From Kordia periserrulae (GTDB lineage: Bacteria; Bacteroidota; Bacteroidia; Flavobacteriales; Flavobacteriaceae): a DNA stretch of 64,000 nucleotides. The first letter of the stretch is position 1. Each line of letters begins with the position of its first letter. The notes under the pieces were generated by a model that had not been told where the DNA came from, did no database searches, and saw only the letters and a list, made by a program, of their open reading frames with translations. Positions 54,063 through 62,817 of this stretch are shown piece by piece. The stretch spans positions 620,001 to 684,000 of the forward strand of contig NZ_QBKT01000001.1 of NCBI RefSeq assembly GCF_003054265.1, read 5' to 3'. The translations under genes were made by a program, and so were the position numbers.

Positions 54063-55295
54063 CTATTTCTTTTTCGGCAACTGCAATTGTGGCATCGGTT
54101 CACACAAGGTTTTCTCAACGATTTTTGTACGCATTAATTGTTTATCCTTAAAATGTCTAGAAATATTTTGAATGGTTTCGGTGTAATTATCCGTTCCATC
54201 TTCTTTTTGATGATAAAATACTTTGATTGAACGACAATTGTCATGTTCAAAAATAGTGTTTAGCAACACTCTATCCGACAATCCACAAGAATGTCCCATG
54301 ATAATGACTTGAAATTTTTCAGAATCAATATAACGCAGTACATCTTTATAATTGGAGTTTTGAGAATACTGAAACGATTTAAAATAGCGTAAATACTCAT
54401 TGTCGTCCATGTCTTCAATTAACTTATAATCTTCGTCCATTTCGTCTCCGAAGCCGAAGACAAGGTTGTTATTTAATTCGCCATGAATGTGATTAACATG
54501 TAGAATAATGTTATTCTTCTTCATCAACTTCTTATATTTTTCAAATGTATTTGTGTAATTAAAGTTTAAAACATAAGTAACTATTAGAGATCTCATAAGA
54601 AATTCATTTGAACCCATAACCATTTCATTAACCTGATGAAAATCATTAACATCAGAAAATTCTTTTGAAATTTTAAGCTTACTGTCATATCTTGAATAGT
54701 GTTGAAATATCTCTAAAAGCTTACCATCATGGTAATCACTTTCTATTTTATATTCATCAATTACATTCTTTTTTAAATATCTAATAAATAATTTTTTGAC
54801 TTGCTCAAATTCTTGATGGAGTTTTACAATATTTGCTCTTTTTTGACGAGCTTTTAATACCCCATTTTTACAGATATTTTTTAATGACTGATAATATTCA
54901 TTCTCTACATCCACCCAATTTTGGATAGATTGTGTTTCGTTTAATTCTCTAAAAAAATCGTTTTTAAATTTAAAAATTTGAATACTTATAATATCATATG
55001 GAGGTTTGTTGTTTGCTATACAAATTGTGTAATTTTTAATTGAAATTCCATGAAAATATCTTTCATTATTATGAATATATTTCTTTAAAGCTTCTTTAAA
55101 ACTCTTAAAATTTAATATGCTTTTTTCACTTAAAAATTCTCCGTAATCAGATTCCAAGTGTATAAGTTTCTGGATTAACTGATCTTCAGTACTATACTTC
55201 AAATCCCGCCAAAAAGCATCCATAAAATGATTGTACGATGTTGGCAATCCGTGTGCTAAATCGAATCCGTTTCCAGCGATGATGAGTTTGTTCAT
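54063..55295 (-). CDS. AbiH family protein (candidate phage abortive infection)
   Basis: 410 residues. The N-terminus has the AbiH signature: IIAGNGFDLAHGLPTSYNHF (4-23), resembling a nucleotide-binding loop. Another conserved region is FNYTNTFEKY (~245), followed by HVNHIHGELNNNLVFGFGDE and, near the end, VIIMGHSCGLSDRVLL. AbiH (PF14253) was first described on lactococcal plasmids as a single-gene abortive-infection factor; mechanism unknown. It stands alone, AT-rich in its central part, with dispersed repeats on both sides (54024-54047 and 55411-55450), consistent with horizontal acquisition. Confidence 0.9.
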   Translation of the reverse strand: MNKLIIAGNGFDLAHGLPTSYNHFMDAFWRDLKYSTEDQLIQKLIHLESDYGEFLSEKSILNFKSFKEALKKYIHNNERYFHGISIKNYTICIANNKPPYDIISIQIFKFKNDFFRELNETQSIQNWVDVENEYYQSLKNICKNGVLKARQKRANIVKLHQEFEQVKKLFIRYLKKNVIDEYKIESDYHDGKLLEIFQHYSRYDSKLKISKEFSDVNDFHQVNEMVMGSNEFLMRSLIVTYVLNFNYTNTFEKYKKLMKKNNIILHVNHIHGELNNNLVFGFGDEMDEDYKLIEDMDDNEYLRYFKSFQYSQNSNYKDVLRYIDSEKFQVIIMGHSCGLSDRVLLNTIFEHDNCRSIKVFYHQKEDGTDNYTETIQNISRHFKDKQLMRTKIVEKTLCEPMPQLQLPKKK

Positions 55296-55410
55296 GAGAG
55301 TTTTTGGTTTATTTCAAAAGCGAGTTTTAAAAATATCTCTACTGCACTTTATATGACAACCGAAAATACAAAAAATTGTAAGATTTTTACTTTGAAAAGT
55401 ATCTGAGTCC

Positions 55411-55450
55411 AAAAGTCTAGATTCTAAAAGCAAAGCGGTCTAGATTCTTA
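55411..55450. repeat. TAGA-rich dispersed element
   Basis: Contains AAAGTCTAGATTCTAAAAGC and then AAGCGGTCTAGATTC. It is the inverse of elements at 38230-38282 and 52680-52745 (TCTAGACCGCTT). Confidence 0.5.
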
Positions 55451-55492
55451 TGTCAGTTTGATATGATGCTGCATCAAGTTCATCATGATGAA

Positions 55493-56782
55493 TTATGCTT
55501 TCTTCGGCATCAATCCCAATACTAAAAACGTCACCAATGCAGGTAATACCCAACCGAAATCGTAGATTCCTAAAGGAATGACTTCTCTAAAATTCTTTAA
55601 AAAAATACTATCTGGGTAAAAGTAAAAAATCGCATCAAACAATCCGAAGACAAAGGTAATTGCCACCACCGCTCTAAACAACAAAGGTGTTGCTATTTTT
55701 TGTGGTATTATATTTAAGAAAATCAATACAATGGTAATGGGATATACGAAACTCAATACTGGAATGGCAATGACAACGATGTAATGAAAATCTAATTGTC
55801 CGACTAGAACGCCCAATATACTTGCCAAAATTGCGGTACTAACATAGGCTTTTTGCGAATTGTGAAAGAGTTCTTTAAAATAATCTGCCGTTCCTGTAAT
55901 GATTCCGACAGCAGTCGTAAAACACGCCAGCGCGACTAATACACTTAAAAAAGCGGTTCCGATGTTTCCTAAAGTCGCCAAACTGATGCCGCGAAGCAAG
56001 GTGGCACGTTTCATGTCGTTACTAGCGTTCATGTCAATGTCTATTTCACTACTGAAATACGAACCGAGCAGTATCAATCCTGCATACATGATGAACAATC
56101 CCAAACCTGCAATCCAACCCGATTTGGCAATGAGTGTTTTCTTTTCTTCAAACGAGTTGAGTCCTTTTAAATTTAAGGAAATGATAATTACACCACCAAT
56201 CACTACTGCGCCAATCGCATCGAAAGTTTGATAGCCTTCTAACAATCCTTTAAACAAAGGAATATCGAAATTAGAAGCTTCTACGGCTTCATGTGGCATA
56301 CACAATCCGATTCCGATAATTAATAATAATATGGAAACGATTAACGGTGTTAAAAATTTTCCAATAAAGTTGAGGATTTTTGAGCGATTCAACGCAAAGA
56401 TTAAGACCAACGCAAAATAAATACTGCTTGTTAACAATGCATTGGTTCCAAAGTTGGGAAATATGGAAATTTCATGCGTTGCTGCCGCCGTTCTTGGTGA
56501 CGGAATGGCAACGGCAATCACGTAAATGACAATACAAAATATGGTGCTAAATAATGGCGACACTTTCTTCCCGAAGTCAAACATCGAACCTTGCAATCGC
56601 GCATGCGCTAATATTCCAAAAATCGGAATCACTACCGCCGTAATCATAAATCCGAGAACTACCCAAAACCACTGGTCGCCCGCTTGATACCCTAATAATG
56701 GTGGTAATAATAAGTTTCCAGCACCAAAAAACATGGAAAATAAGGCAAAAGCCGTGACAAAGAGTTCTTTATTTTTTGACAT
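55493..56782 (-). CDS. brnQ: Branched-chain amino acid carrier
   Basis: 429 residues, about 12 membrane segments. The start SKNKELFVTAFALFSMFFGAGNLLLPPLLG is the signature of the LIVCS/BrnQ family, which imports leucine, isoleucine and valine with Na+ or H+. Other family marks are VAIPSPRTAAATHEIS and AIGAVVIGGVIIISL. Inner membrane. Its ATG abuts the stop of the preceding membrane-protein gene with no gap, so they are one operon. Confidence 0.93.
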   Translation of the reverse strand: MSKNKELFVTAFALFSMFFGAGNLLLPPLLGYQAGDQWFWVVLGFMITAVVIPIFGILAHARLQGSMFDFGKKVSPLFSTIFCIVIYVIAVAIPSPRTAAATHEISIFPNFGTNALLTSSIYFALVLIFALNRSKILNFIGKFLTPLIVSILLLIIGIGLCMPHEAVEASNFDIPLFKGLLEGYQTFDAIGAVVIGGVIIISLNLKGLNSFEEKKTLIAKSGWIAGLGLFIMYAGLILLGSYFSSEIDIDMNASNDMKRATLLRGISLATLGNIGTAFLSVLVALACFTTAVGIITGTADYFKELFHNSQKAYVSTAILASILGVLVGQLDFHYIVVIAIPVLSFVYPITIVLIFLNIIPQKIATPLLFRAVVAITFVFGLFDAIFYFYPDSIFLKNFREVIPLGIYDFGWVLPALVTFLVLGLMPKKA

Positions 56783-57343
56783 TTATGTGAGTTTTTTTAT
56801 TCCTACCATCAACCAACTGATGATTACATATAGTATTCCGATAACAATATTGATAAATTTGATAGTCGCCGTAGCAAACGCTAGATGTACCCAATGTGAC
56901 TGTAAATCGCCATAAAATAGTTGTAGCAACGCAAAATTTTCAACCATATCTAACAAACCTGCAAAAACCACCATTGTAATCAATACAGTTCCAATTCGAT
57001 AAGCTAAAGATGTGGTTTCTTTCCACACCATTCTTCGTGTTCGATGTAGCATCAAGCATAATAAAAGTACATACGTGATGATAAATACATAATCGAACCA
57101 TAAACTCCATTCGGCAGCTTGCATGGCAGTTTCTGTAGCGTTCCAAGTATTGAGAATTTGCGTAGCGTTTTCCAGCGTTTTTGCCAATTCCAACGAAACA
57201 ATTCCCAATGGCGAAACTTCACTTTTTAACGGTTCGTCAAAGTGCATCATACAACTTCCTGCTAATAAAAAGCACGCAATTGCAAGAAATAAGAGCTTTT
57301 TTTCAGTAGTGTTGGAAAGTTTTTGAAAAGTTGACGATAACAT
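56783..57343 (-). CDS. Inner-membrane protein, unknown
   Basis: 186 residues. Hydrophobic segments at about 15-33, 79-98, 113-133 and 155-178, with an exported loop between the first two; an additional short segment is possible. No family assigned. First gene of a two-gene operon with brnQ (stop and start touch). It is divergent from the alpha/beta hydrolase gene, whose -7 box lies in the 48-nt gap. Confidence 0.65.
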   Translation of the reverse strand: MLSSTFQKLSNTTEKKLLFLAIACFLLAGSCMMHFDEPLKSEVSPLGIVSLELAKTLENATQILNTWNATETAMQAAEWSLWFDYVFIITYVLLLCLMLHRTRRMVWKETTSLAYRIGTVLITMVVFAGLLDMVENFALLQLFYGDLQSHWVHLAFATATIKFINIVIGILYVIISWLMVGIKKLT

Positions 57344-57379
57344 TTGTAGCGAATGATTTTATAGCTAACGAAAGATACA

Positions 57380-57387
57380 TATTTTTG
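57380..57387 (+). promoter_or_regulatory. -7 box 4 nt before an ATG
   Basis: TATTTTTG fits TAnnTTTG and is followed by CGAC-ATG, the same spacing as at glyS (TATATTTG-CGGC-ATG). No good TTG is found 20 nt upstream. Confidence 0.45.
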
Positions 57388-57391
57388 CGAC

Positions 57392-58174
57392 ATGCAACAG
57401 TTTGTGACGTATAAAAATATAGAAATTGCCTACTCGGTTTCGGGTGAAGGAAATGCGGTCGTTTTTTTGCACGGTTTTTTAGAAACGAGTACCATGTGGC
57501 AGCCGTTCGTGGATGTGTTTTCTAAAACACACAAAATTATTACCATAGACTTGCTCGGTCATGGAAAAACGCCATGTTTGGGATATATTCATACGATGGA
57601 AGAAATGGCGGAGACGGTTTTTGCGGTTATTAAAGAATTGCGATTGCGAAAAGTACACCTCATCGGACATTCGATGGGCGGATATGTAGCCTTGGCTTTC
57701 GCCGAAATGTACCCTGATTATGTAAAAGGGCTGTGTTTGGTAAATTCGACTTCGAGAGCGGATAGCGATGAACGAAAAGTGAATCGTGACCGCGCTATTA
57801 AAGCCGTGAAGCACAACCACAAACAGTTTATTCGAATTTCTATTTCGAACTTATTTCGACCAAAAAACCGTAAAATCTTTGCTGAACAAGTAAAAGAAGT
57901 AAAAAAAGAAGCGTTGACCACTTCACTGCAAGGAATTGTTGCCGCTTTGGAAGGCATGAAAATTAGAGAAGACCGCGAAGTGTTGTTACATTTTTCACCG
58001 TATAAAAAGTTGATGATTGTTGGAAAACACGATCCTGTGCTCAATTTTGACAATCTTATGGATCAAACTAAAAATGCCGAAGTAGATGTCGATATTTTTC
58101 CCGACGGACACATGAGTCACATAGAAAACAAAGACGATTTACTGTTTTCGCTACAACGATTTATTGAAAATTAA
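57392..58174 (+). CDS. Alpha/beta hydrolase
   Basis: 260 residues, no signal peptide. The fold markers are clear: oxyanion region VVFLHGFLETSTMW, nucleophile elbow LIGHSMGGYVALAFAE (Ser ~97), acid in VGKHDPVL and the final His in DGHMSHIENKDD. Sequence flavour is that of the proline-iminopeptidase/MenH-like esterase group, but the substrate cannot be set. The promoter box ends 4 nt before the ATG, suggesting a leaderless mRNA. Confidence 0.88.
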   Translation: MQQFVTYKNIEIAYSVSGEGNAVVFLHGFLETSTMWQPFVDVFSKTHKIITIDLLGHGKTPCLGYIHTMEEMAETVFAVIKELRLRKVHLIGHSMGGYVALAFAEMYPDYVKGLCLVNSTSRADSDERKVNRDRAIKAVKHNHKQFIRISISNLFRPKNRKIFAEQVKEVKKEALTTSLQGIVAALEGMKIREDREVLLHFSPYKKLMIVGKHDPVLNFDNLMDQTKNAEVDVDIFPDGHMSHIENKDDLLFSLQRFIEN

Positions 58175-58411
58175 AAGTTTCTCGCTCATTTAGAACCCTT
58201 TAGTTGATTTGTGATTTCTGAGAATCTTTACAAAAACTACTTTTTTAAAATATAACATTACGAAATTTGTAGGAAAAAAGAATTTTTTTAGACCACTTAT
58301 CGAAAGGAACTGTGTATTTCGTCTAAAAAATAATACTCTTCATCGGGTTTGTGTTTTGAATTTTTATCTTAGGGGTAACCAAAAGAAAACTTACTTAACC
58401 TACTTATTGAA

Positions 58412-58651
58412 ATGGAACATATGAGTATTAAAACTACTTTTTCCCTCGGAAAAATTTATTGCAACATCTTCGGTCATCGCTACCGAGTTACTAAGAAAAT
58501 CACTTCTCACGTTAATGAATACCAATGCATGCTTTGCAACTGTGAAGCTACTACCGATGATAAAGGAACATTAACCCAACTTACACAACAACGCAAAGAA
58601 ATTAATGAAACCTTAGTGTCGTTTCATAAAAAGAAGAATCCGGCGTTTTAA
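58412..58651 (+). CDS. DUF1660-like small zinc-ribbon protein
   Basis: 79 residues (or 76 from the ATG at 58421). It has the DUF1660 pattern: GKIYCNIFGHRYRVTKK, then YQCMLCNCEATTDD, that is an early C..FGH.. motif and a C-x-x-C that could bind zinc. DUF1660 was named from prophage proteins, but chromosomal flavobacterial versions are common; no other phage genes are nearby. The C-terminal tail is charged. Function unknown. Confidence 0.7.
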   Translation: MEHMSIKTTFSLGKIYCNIFGHRYRVTKKITSHVNEYQCMLCNCEATTDDKGTLTQLTQQRKEINETLVSFHKKKNPAF

Positions 58652-58965
58652 CTTCGCTTAGATATTTTAGATTTTTTAGACTTGTTAGAGTTTTAGCCTT
58701 GTTTCTGCTGGTGTGAAAAAGCTTTTCTAGACTTTTTTAGATATGTTAGATTTTTAAAAAATCAAATTCAAGTTCAGCTTGACGAAATATATTTTCAATT
58801 CTAAATAAAAACCATTAATTCGAGTGATTTTCTGTCATATCGAGCGCAGTCGAGATAGAGAATAGTTATGAAACGAAGATTTAATTCAAAATTCAACACC
58901 CAACATTCACAATAAAAAAATCCAAGTTCAAGTTCGAGTTCAACTTCAATTTCAACTTCAAAACC
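58652..58965. repeat. Repeat-filled spacer between convergent genes
   Basis: 314 nt with no gene. It carries a TAGA-rich element (58658-58757), a TCGAGCGCAGTCGAGAT repeat (58834-58856), a heptamer array (58885-58912, units TTCAAAA, TTCAACA, CCCAACA, TTCACAA) and a hexamer array (58924-58959, AAGTTC-like) that runs up to the thiL stop. Confidence 0.6.
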
Positions 58966-60012
58966 CTACGCTTCCATCGAATTCCAGCCTTGCGCTTTTA
59001 ACTCAATTTTGGTGTTTGCTCTTGTTACCAAATGCATGCCTTCGCTTGCTTGCGTTATATGTCCGATGATGGTTAAGTTCGGATTTGCTTTAATTTTTGG
59101 ATAATCTTCTTGGCTGATAGTAAATAACAATTCATAATCTTCGCCGCCGCTCAATGCAATCGTTGTACTGTCTAAATTGAATTCTTCACAGGTAGAAATC
59201 ACTTGCGGGTCTAACGGAATTTTGTCTTCATACACATTACAACCCACATTCGATTGTTTACACAAATGCATAACTTCGGAAGATAACCCATCGCTGATGT
59301 CAATCATAGACGTTGGTTTCACACCCAATTCGTGCAATAATGGCGGAATATCTTTGCGAGCTTCGGGCTTTAATTGTCGCTCAATAATATAGGAATACAT
59401 GTCCAAATCTGGCTGGTTGTTCGGGTTGACTTCAAACACCGATTTTTCTCGTTGCAACACTTTCAATCCTAAATACGCGCCGCCAATATCACCTGTAACA
59501 ACTAATAAATCGTTTTCCTTTGCGCCATTTCTGTAAGTGATTTTCTCTTCTTCCACTTCACCAATCGCGGTAACGCTAATTAGCAATCCTTTTGTGGACG
59601 ACGTCGTATCGCCACCAACAACATCAACCTTATAAATCTCAGAAGCCAATTGAATTCCCGCGTACAATTCCTCCAACGCTTCAAGCGGAAAACGGTTGGA
59701 AACTGCAATAGAAACTGTGATTTGTGTCGCTTTGGCATTCATCGCATAAATATCAGACAAATTCACAATCACTGCTTTGTATCCTAGGTGTTTTAGCGGC
59801 ATATAACTTAAATCAAAATGAACGCCTTCTACGAGTAAATCGGTAGAAACCACCACTTTTTTTGATGCAAAATCCAATACAGCAGCATCGTCACCAATTC
59901 CTTTTACCGTAGAACTTTGCGTAATCTTGAAGTTTGCTGTCAAATGGTCAATCAATCCAAATTCCCCCAAACTTGCCAATGATGTTCGCTGTTCGTTCTT
60001 GTCTTTTAACAT
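58966..60012 (-). CDS. thiL: Thiamine-monophosphate kinase
   Basis: 348 residues from ATG 60012 (MLKDKNEQRTSLASLGEFGL), which matches family N-termini; the frame continues 35 codons upstream without sense. ThiL motifs: GIGDDAAVLDF (ATP/Mg), STDLLVEGVHFDLSYM, VGGDTTSSTKGLLISVTAIG and SMIDISDGLSSEVMHLC. It phosphorylates thiamine monophosphate to the cofactor thiamine pyrophosphate in the cytoplasm. A TAATTTTG box on the minus strand at 60085-60092 is a possible promoter. Confidence 0.93.
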   Translation of the reverse strand: MLKDKNEQRTSLASLGEFGLIDHLTANFKITQSSTVKGIGDDAAVLDFASKKVVVSTDLLVEGVHFDLSYMPLKHLGYKAVIVNLSDIYAMNAKATQITVSIAVSNRFPLEALEELYAGIQLASEIYKVDVVGGDTTSSTKGLLISVTAIGEVEEEKITYRNGAKENDLLVVTGDIGGAYLGLKVLQREKSVFEVNPNNQPDLDMYSYIIERQLKPEARKDIPPLLHELGVKPTSMIDISDGLSSEVMHLCKQSNVGCNVYEDKIPLDPQVISTCEEFNLDSTTIALSGGEDYELLFTISQEDYPKIKANPNLTIIGHITQASEGMHLVTRANTKIELKAQGWNSMEA

Positions 60013-60101
60013 GCCGTAATAGTATTTATAAAAGTTAAAATTGTATTTTAGTCCGCAGTTTTTAGCCTCGATCTTATAAAAACGCAAAATTAGCCAAAAA
60101 A

Positions 60102-61529
60102 ATGACACGCATTGCACGAAACCTACTCTTTGTTATTGCGCTTTTTAGTATTTCTACAAGTGTTGCGCAAGTAGTTCCATGTTCAGGCGGATTTGCAGGT
60201 TCTTTTCCTTGTAACGGATATGACTTGCTTTCAAACCTACCAAAATCAACCTTTAGCAACGAAGACGGAAGTGATATTTGGGGATGGACCGATTCCACCA
60301 CAAATAAAGAATATGCCTTAATTACTTTTGAAGATAAAACCTGTTTTGTAGATGTTTCTGATCCTGTAAATCCAGTGTATTTGGGGAATTTACCAACCAA
60401 CGCTGGTGTGAATTTTTGGAGAGATGTAAAAGTATATAACGACCACGCGTACATTGTTGCCGATAATGTGGGCAGTCACGGAATGCAAGTGTTTGATTTA
60501 ACACGACTGCGCAATGTAACGAGTCCACCGCAAACCTTCACCGCAGATGCGGTATTGAACGATGTAGGAAGTTGTCACAATATTGTCATCAATGAAGCTA
60601 CAGGTTTTGCGTATTTGGTAGGTTGTAATACGTATAGCGGCGGACCGCATTTTGTAGATTTGTCCAATCCTACAAGTCCAGTTTCTGTCGGCGGATATGC
60701 TACAGATGGCTATACGCACGATGCGCAAGTTGTTACGTACAACGGACCAGATACACAACATCAAGGCAAGGAAATTATGATTGCCAGCAACGAAAATGAA
60801 CTTGTCATTTTAGACGTTACCAACAAATCATCTGTCACCAGACTTTCAAGAATCAGCTATACCGATGTGGGTTATACACATCAAGGATGGCTTTCGGATG
60901 ATCATCGGTATTTTTATTTAGGCGATGAAACGGATGAAATTAATTTTGGGTATCAAACGCGTAGTTTAGTGTTTGATTTTGCCGATTTGGACAATCCGAC
61001 ATTTCTAACCTCATTTTTAGGAAATTCATTTGCTATCGACCATAACTATTACACGCATGGTGACAAATTATATCAAGCAAATTACACTAGTGGAATGCAC
61101 GTCATGGACATTTCCAATCCGATGAACGTAACTGAAATTGGGTATTTTGACACACATCCAGAGTCTAACAACACTACGTTTTTTGGAGCTTGGACAGCCT
61201 ATCCGTATTTTGCGAGTGGAAATATCATTATCAGCGATACCGACAGAGGACTTTTCATCGTTCGCGATAGCAATACATTGTCAACTGTAGATACACCAAC
61301 TTTTGATTTTAAAATGTATCCAAACCCTGCTTCCAATCACACCATGATTCGTTCAGGCGATACTACATTGATTCAAACCGTAGAAGTGCGCGATATAATG
61401 GGCAAAAAAATTGCAGCATTCAGCCATATTGACAAAAATCTATTTCAATTGCCTGTTGCAAAATTTCCTTCGGGAATGTACGTTGTAAAAATAAACGATG
61501 CCACTTCTCAGAAATTAATTGTAAATTAA
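60102..61529 (+). CDS. Choice-of-anchor B family protein with T9SS sorting domain
   Basis: 475 residues. Signal peptide (1-22, ending TSVAQ). The propeller-like body has the family's repeated phrases: NGYDLLSNL, WGWTDSTTNKEYALI, DVSDPVNPVYLGNLPT, SHGMQVFDLTRLRNV and YTHQGWLSDDHRYF. From ~400 a type A T9SS sorting domain follows (FDFKMYPNPASN ... IMGKKIA ... SGMYVVKIN ... KLIVN). Exported and cell-surface. It is about half identical by eye to the next gene, which keeps the body but swaps the C-terminal anchor for a lipid anchor. Confidence 0.9.
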   Translation: MTRIARNLLFVIALFSISTSVAQVVPCSGGFAGSFPCNGYDLLSNLPKSTFSNEDGSDIWGWTDSTTNKEYALITFEDKTCFVDVSDPVNPVYLGNLPTNAGVNFWRDVKVYNDHAYIVADNVGSHGMQVFDLTRLRNVTSPPQTFTADAVLNDVGSCHNIVINEATGFAYLVGCNTYSGGPHFVDLSNPTSPVSVGGYATDGYTHDAQVVTYNGPDTQHQGKEIMIASNENELVILDVTNKSSVTRLSRISYTDVGYTHQGWLSDDHRYFYLGDETDEINFGYQTRSLVFDFADLDNPTFLTSFLGNSFAIDHNYYTHGDKLYQANYTSGMHVMDISNPMNVTEIGYFDTHPESNNTTFFGAWTAYPYFASGNIIISDTDRGLFIVRDSNTLSTVDTPTFDFKMYPNPASNHTMIRSGDTTLIQTVEVRDIMGKKIAAFSHIDKNLFQLPVAKFPSGMYVVKINDATSQKLIVN

Positions 61530-61560
61530 GCATTTGCTTAATTCACCTAAAATATTGCTT

Positions 61561-62814
61561 ATGAAAAAGATACAACGCTTCTTTTTCGTGATGGTTACAC
61601 TGAGTTTTTTCGCTTGTGCGGATGATGACAATCTACCATTACAACCTTCGGATGTTCCCAATTCTGTTGCCTTTCCAGATGCTGCTATTTGTGAAAATGG
61701 ACTCGCAGGAATCTATCCGTGCAATGGATACGATTTGATGGCGCACATTCCGCTAGAAACATTTGGTGCTGCAAGAGGAACGGATTCTTGGGGCTGGACA
61801 GATTCACAAACAGGACGCGAATATGCCTTAATTGCCACCAATGAAAATACAAGTTTTGTAGACATTACCAATCCTACAAATCCTGTGTATTTAGGAAACT
61901 TACCTACGCAAACCGTTGCCAGCAACTGGAGAGATGTAAAAGTATATAACAATCATGCATTTATTGTGAGTGAAGCGCCAAGTCACGGCATGCAAGTGTT
62001 TGACTTAACACGATTGCGAAACGTTGCCAATCCGCCACAAATATTTACTACCGATGGTTGGTATAACGGTTTTGGAAGCGCGCATAATGTTGTCATTAAT
62101 GAACAAAGTGGATTTGCCTATGCTGTCGGCGCCATGACTTTAGACGATTCTATGTTTTCCTATAGTGGCGGACCTCATTTTGTAAACATTCAAAATCCGA
62201 CAAATCCTGTAGCGGCTGGCGGTTATGCTAACGATGCCTATTCGCACGATGCACAAGTCATTACGTATAATGGTCCAGATACAGAACATATTGGGAAAGA
62301 AATTTTAATTGGAAGCAACACCAACGAAGTTGTCATTATTGACATTACAGACAAAAACAATCCTGTACAATTATCCACTACTGGCTATGGAAACATTGGC
62401 TACACACATCAAGGTTGGTTTACCGAAGATCAACGCTATTTTATTGTAGGCGACGAATTGGATGAATTGAATTTCGGTTTCAATTCGCGTAGTATTATCT
62501 TTGATTTGCAAGATTTGGACAATCCGAGTGTACAAGCTTCGTACAACGGTCCAACTGGAGCAATTGACCACAACGGATATGTAAAAGGTGACACATTTTT
62601 CTTGGCAAATTACACGGCTGGTGTTCGCATTTTAGACATTTCTAATATTGGTGCTGGTATAATGCAGGAAGAAGGTTTTTTTGACACCTATCCTGAAAAT
62701 GACGATACTGTTTTTAGAGGTGCCTGGAACATCTATCCATATTTTGAAAGTGGAAATATTATTGTGAGTGATATCAACTCAGGATTATTTATCATCCGAA
62801 AAAACAACGAATAA
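61561..62814 (+). CDS. Choice-of-anchor B family lipoprotein
   Basis: 417 residues from ATG 61561 (KKIQRFFFVMVTLSFFACAD), a lipoprotein signal with Cys18; the upstream extension begins with TTG and is unlikely. The body repeats the phrases of the preceding protein (NGYDLMAHI, WGWTDSQTGREYALI, DITNPTNPVYLGNLPT, SHGMQVFDLTRLRNV, YTHQGWFTEDQRYF) but ends SGLFIIRKNNE without a T9SS domain. The acidic DDDN after the Cys fits the flavobacterial surface-lipoprotein export signal. 31 nt after the previous gene, 3 nt before the next: one operon. Confidence 0.9.
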   Translation: MKKIQRFFFVMVTLSFFACADDDNLPLQPSDVPNSVAFPDAAICENGLAGIYPCNGYDLMAHIPLETFGAARGTDSWGWTDSQTGREYALIATNENTSFVDITNPTNPVYLGNLPTQTVASNWRDVKVYNNHAFIVSEAPSHGMQVFDLTRLRNVANPPQIFTTDGWYNGFGSAHNVVINEQSGFAYAVGAMTLDDSMFSYSGGPHFVNIQNPTNPVAAGGYANDAYSHDAQVITYNGPDTEHIGKEILIGSNTNEVVIIDITDKNNPVQLSTTGYGNIGYTHQGWFTEDQRYFIVGDELDELNFGFNSRSIIFDLQDLDNPSVQASYNGPTGAIDHNGYVKGDTFFLANYTAGVRILDISNIGAGIMQEEGFFDTYPENDDTVFRGAWNIYPYFESGNIIVSDINSGLFIIRKNNE

Positions 62815-62817
62815 TTC

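Noticed and set aside
54063-58651. Prophage around AbiH and DUF1660
   Set aside because: No integrase, terminase, portal, capsid or tail genes; the surrounding genes are metabolic or transport functions.
38282-58856. CRISPR array
   Set aside because: The dispersed repeats are far apart, not regularly spaced, and have no spacer units of constant length.
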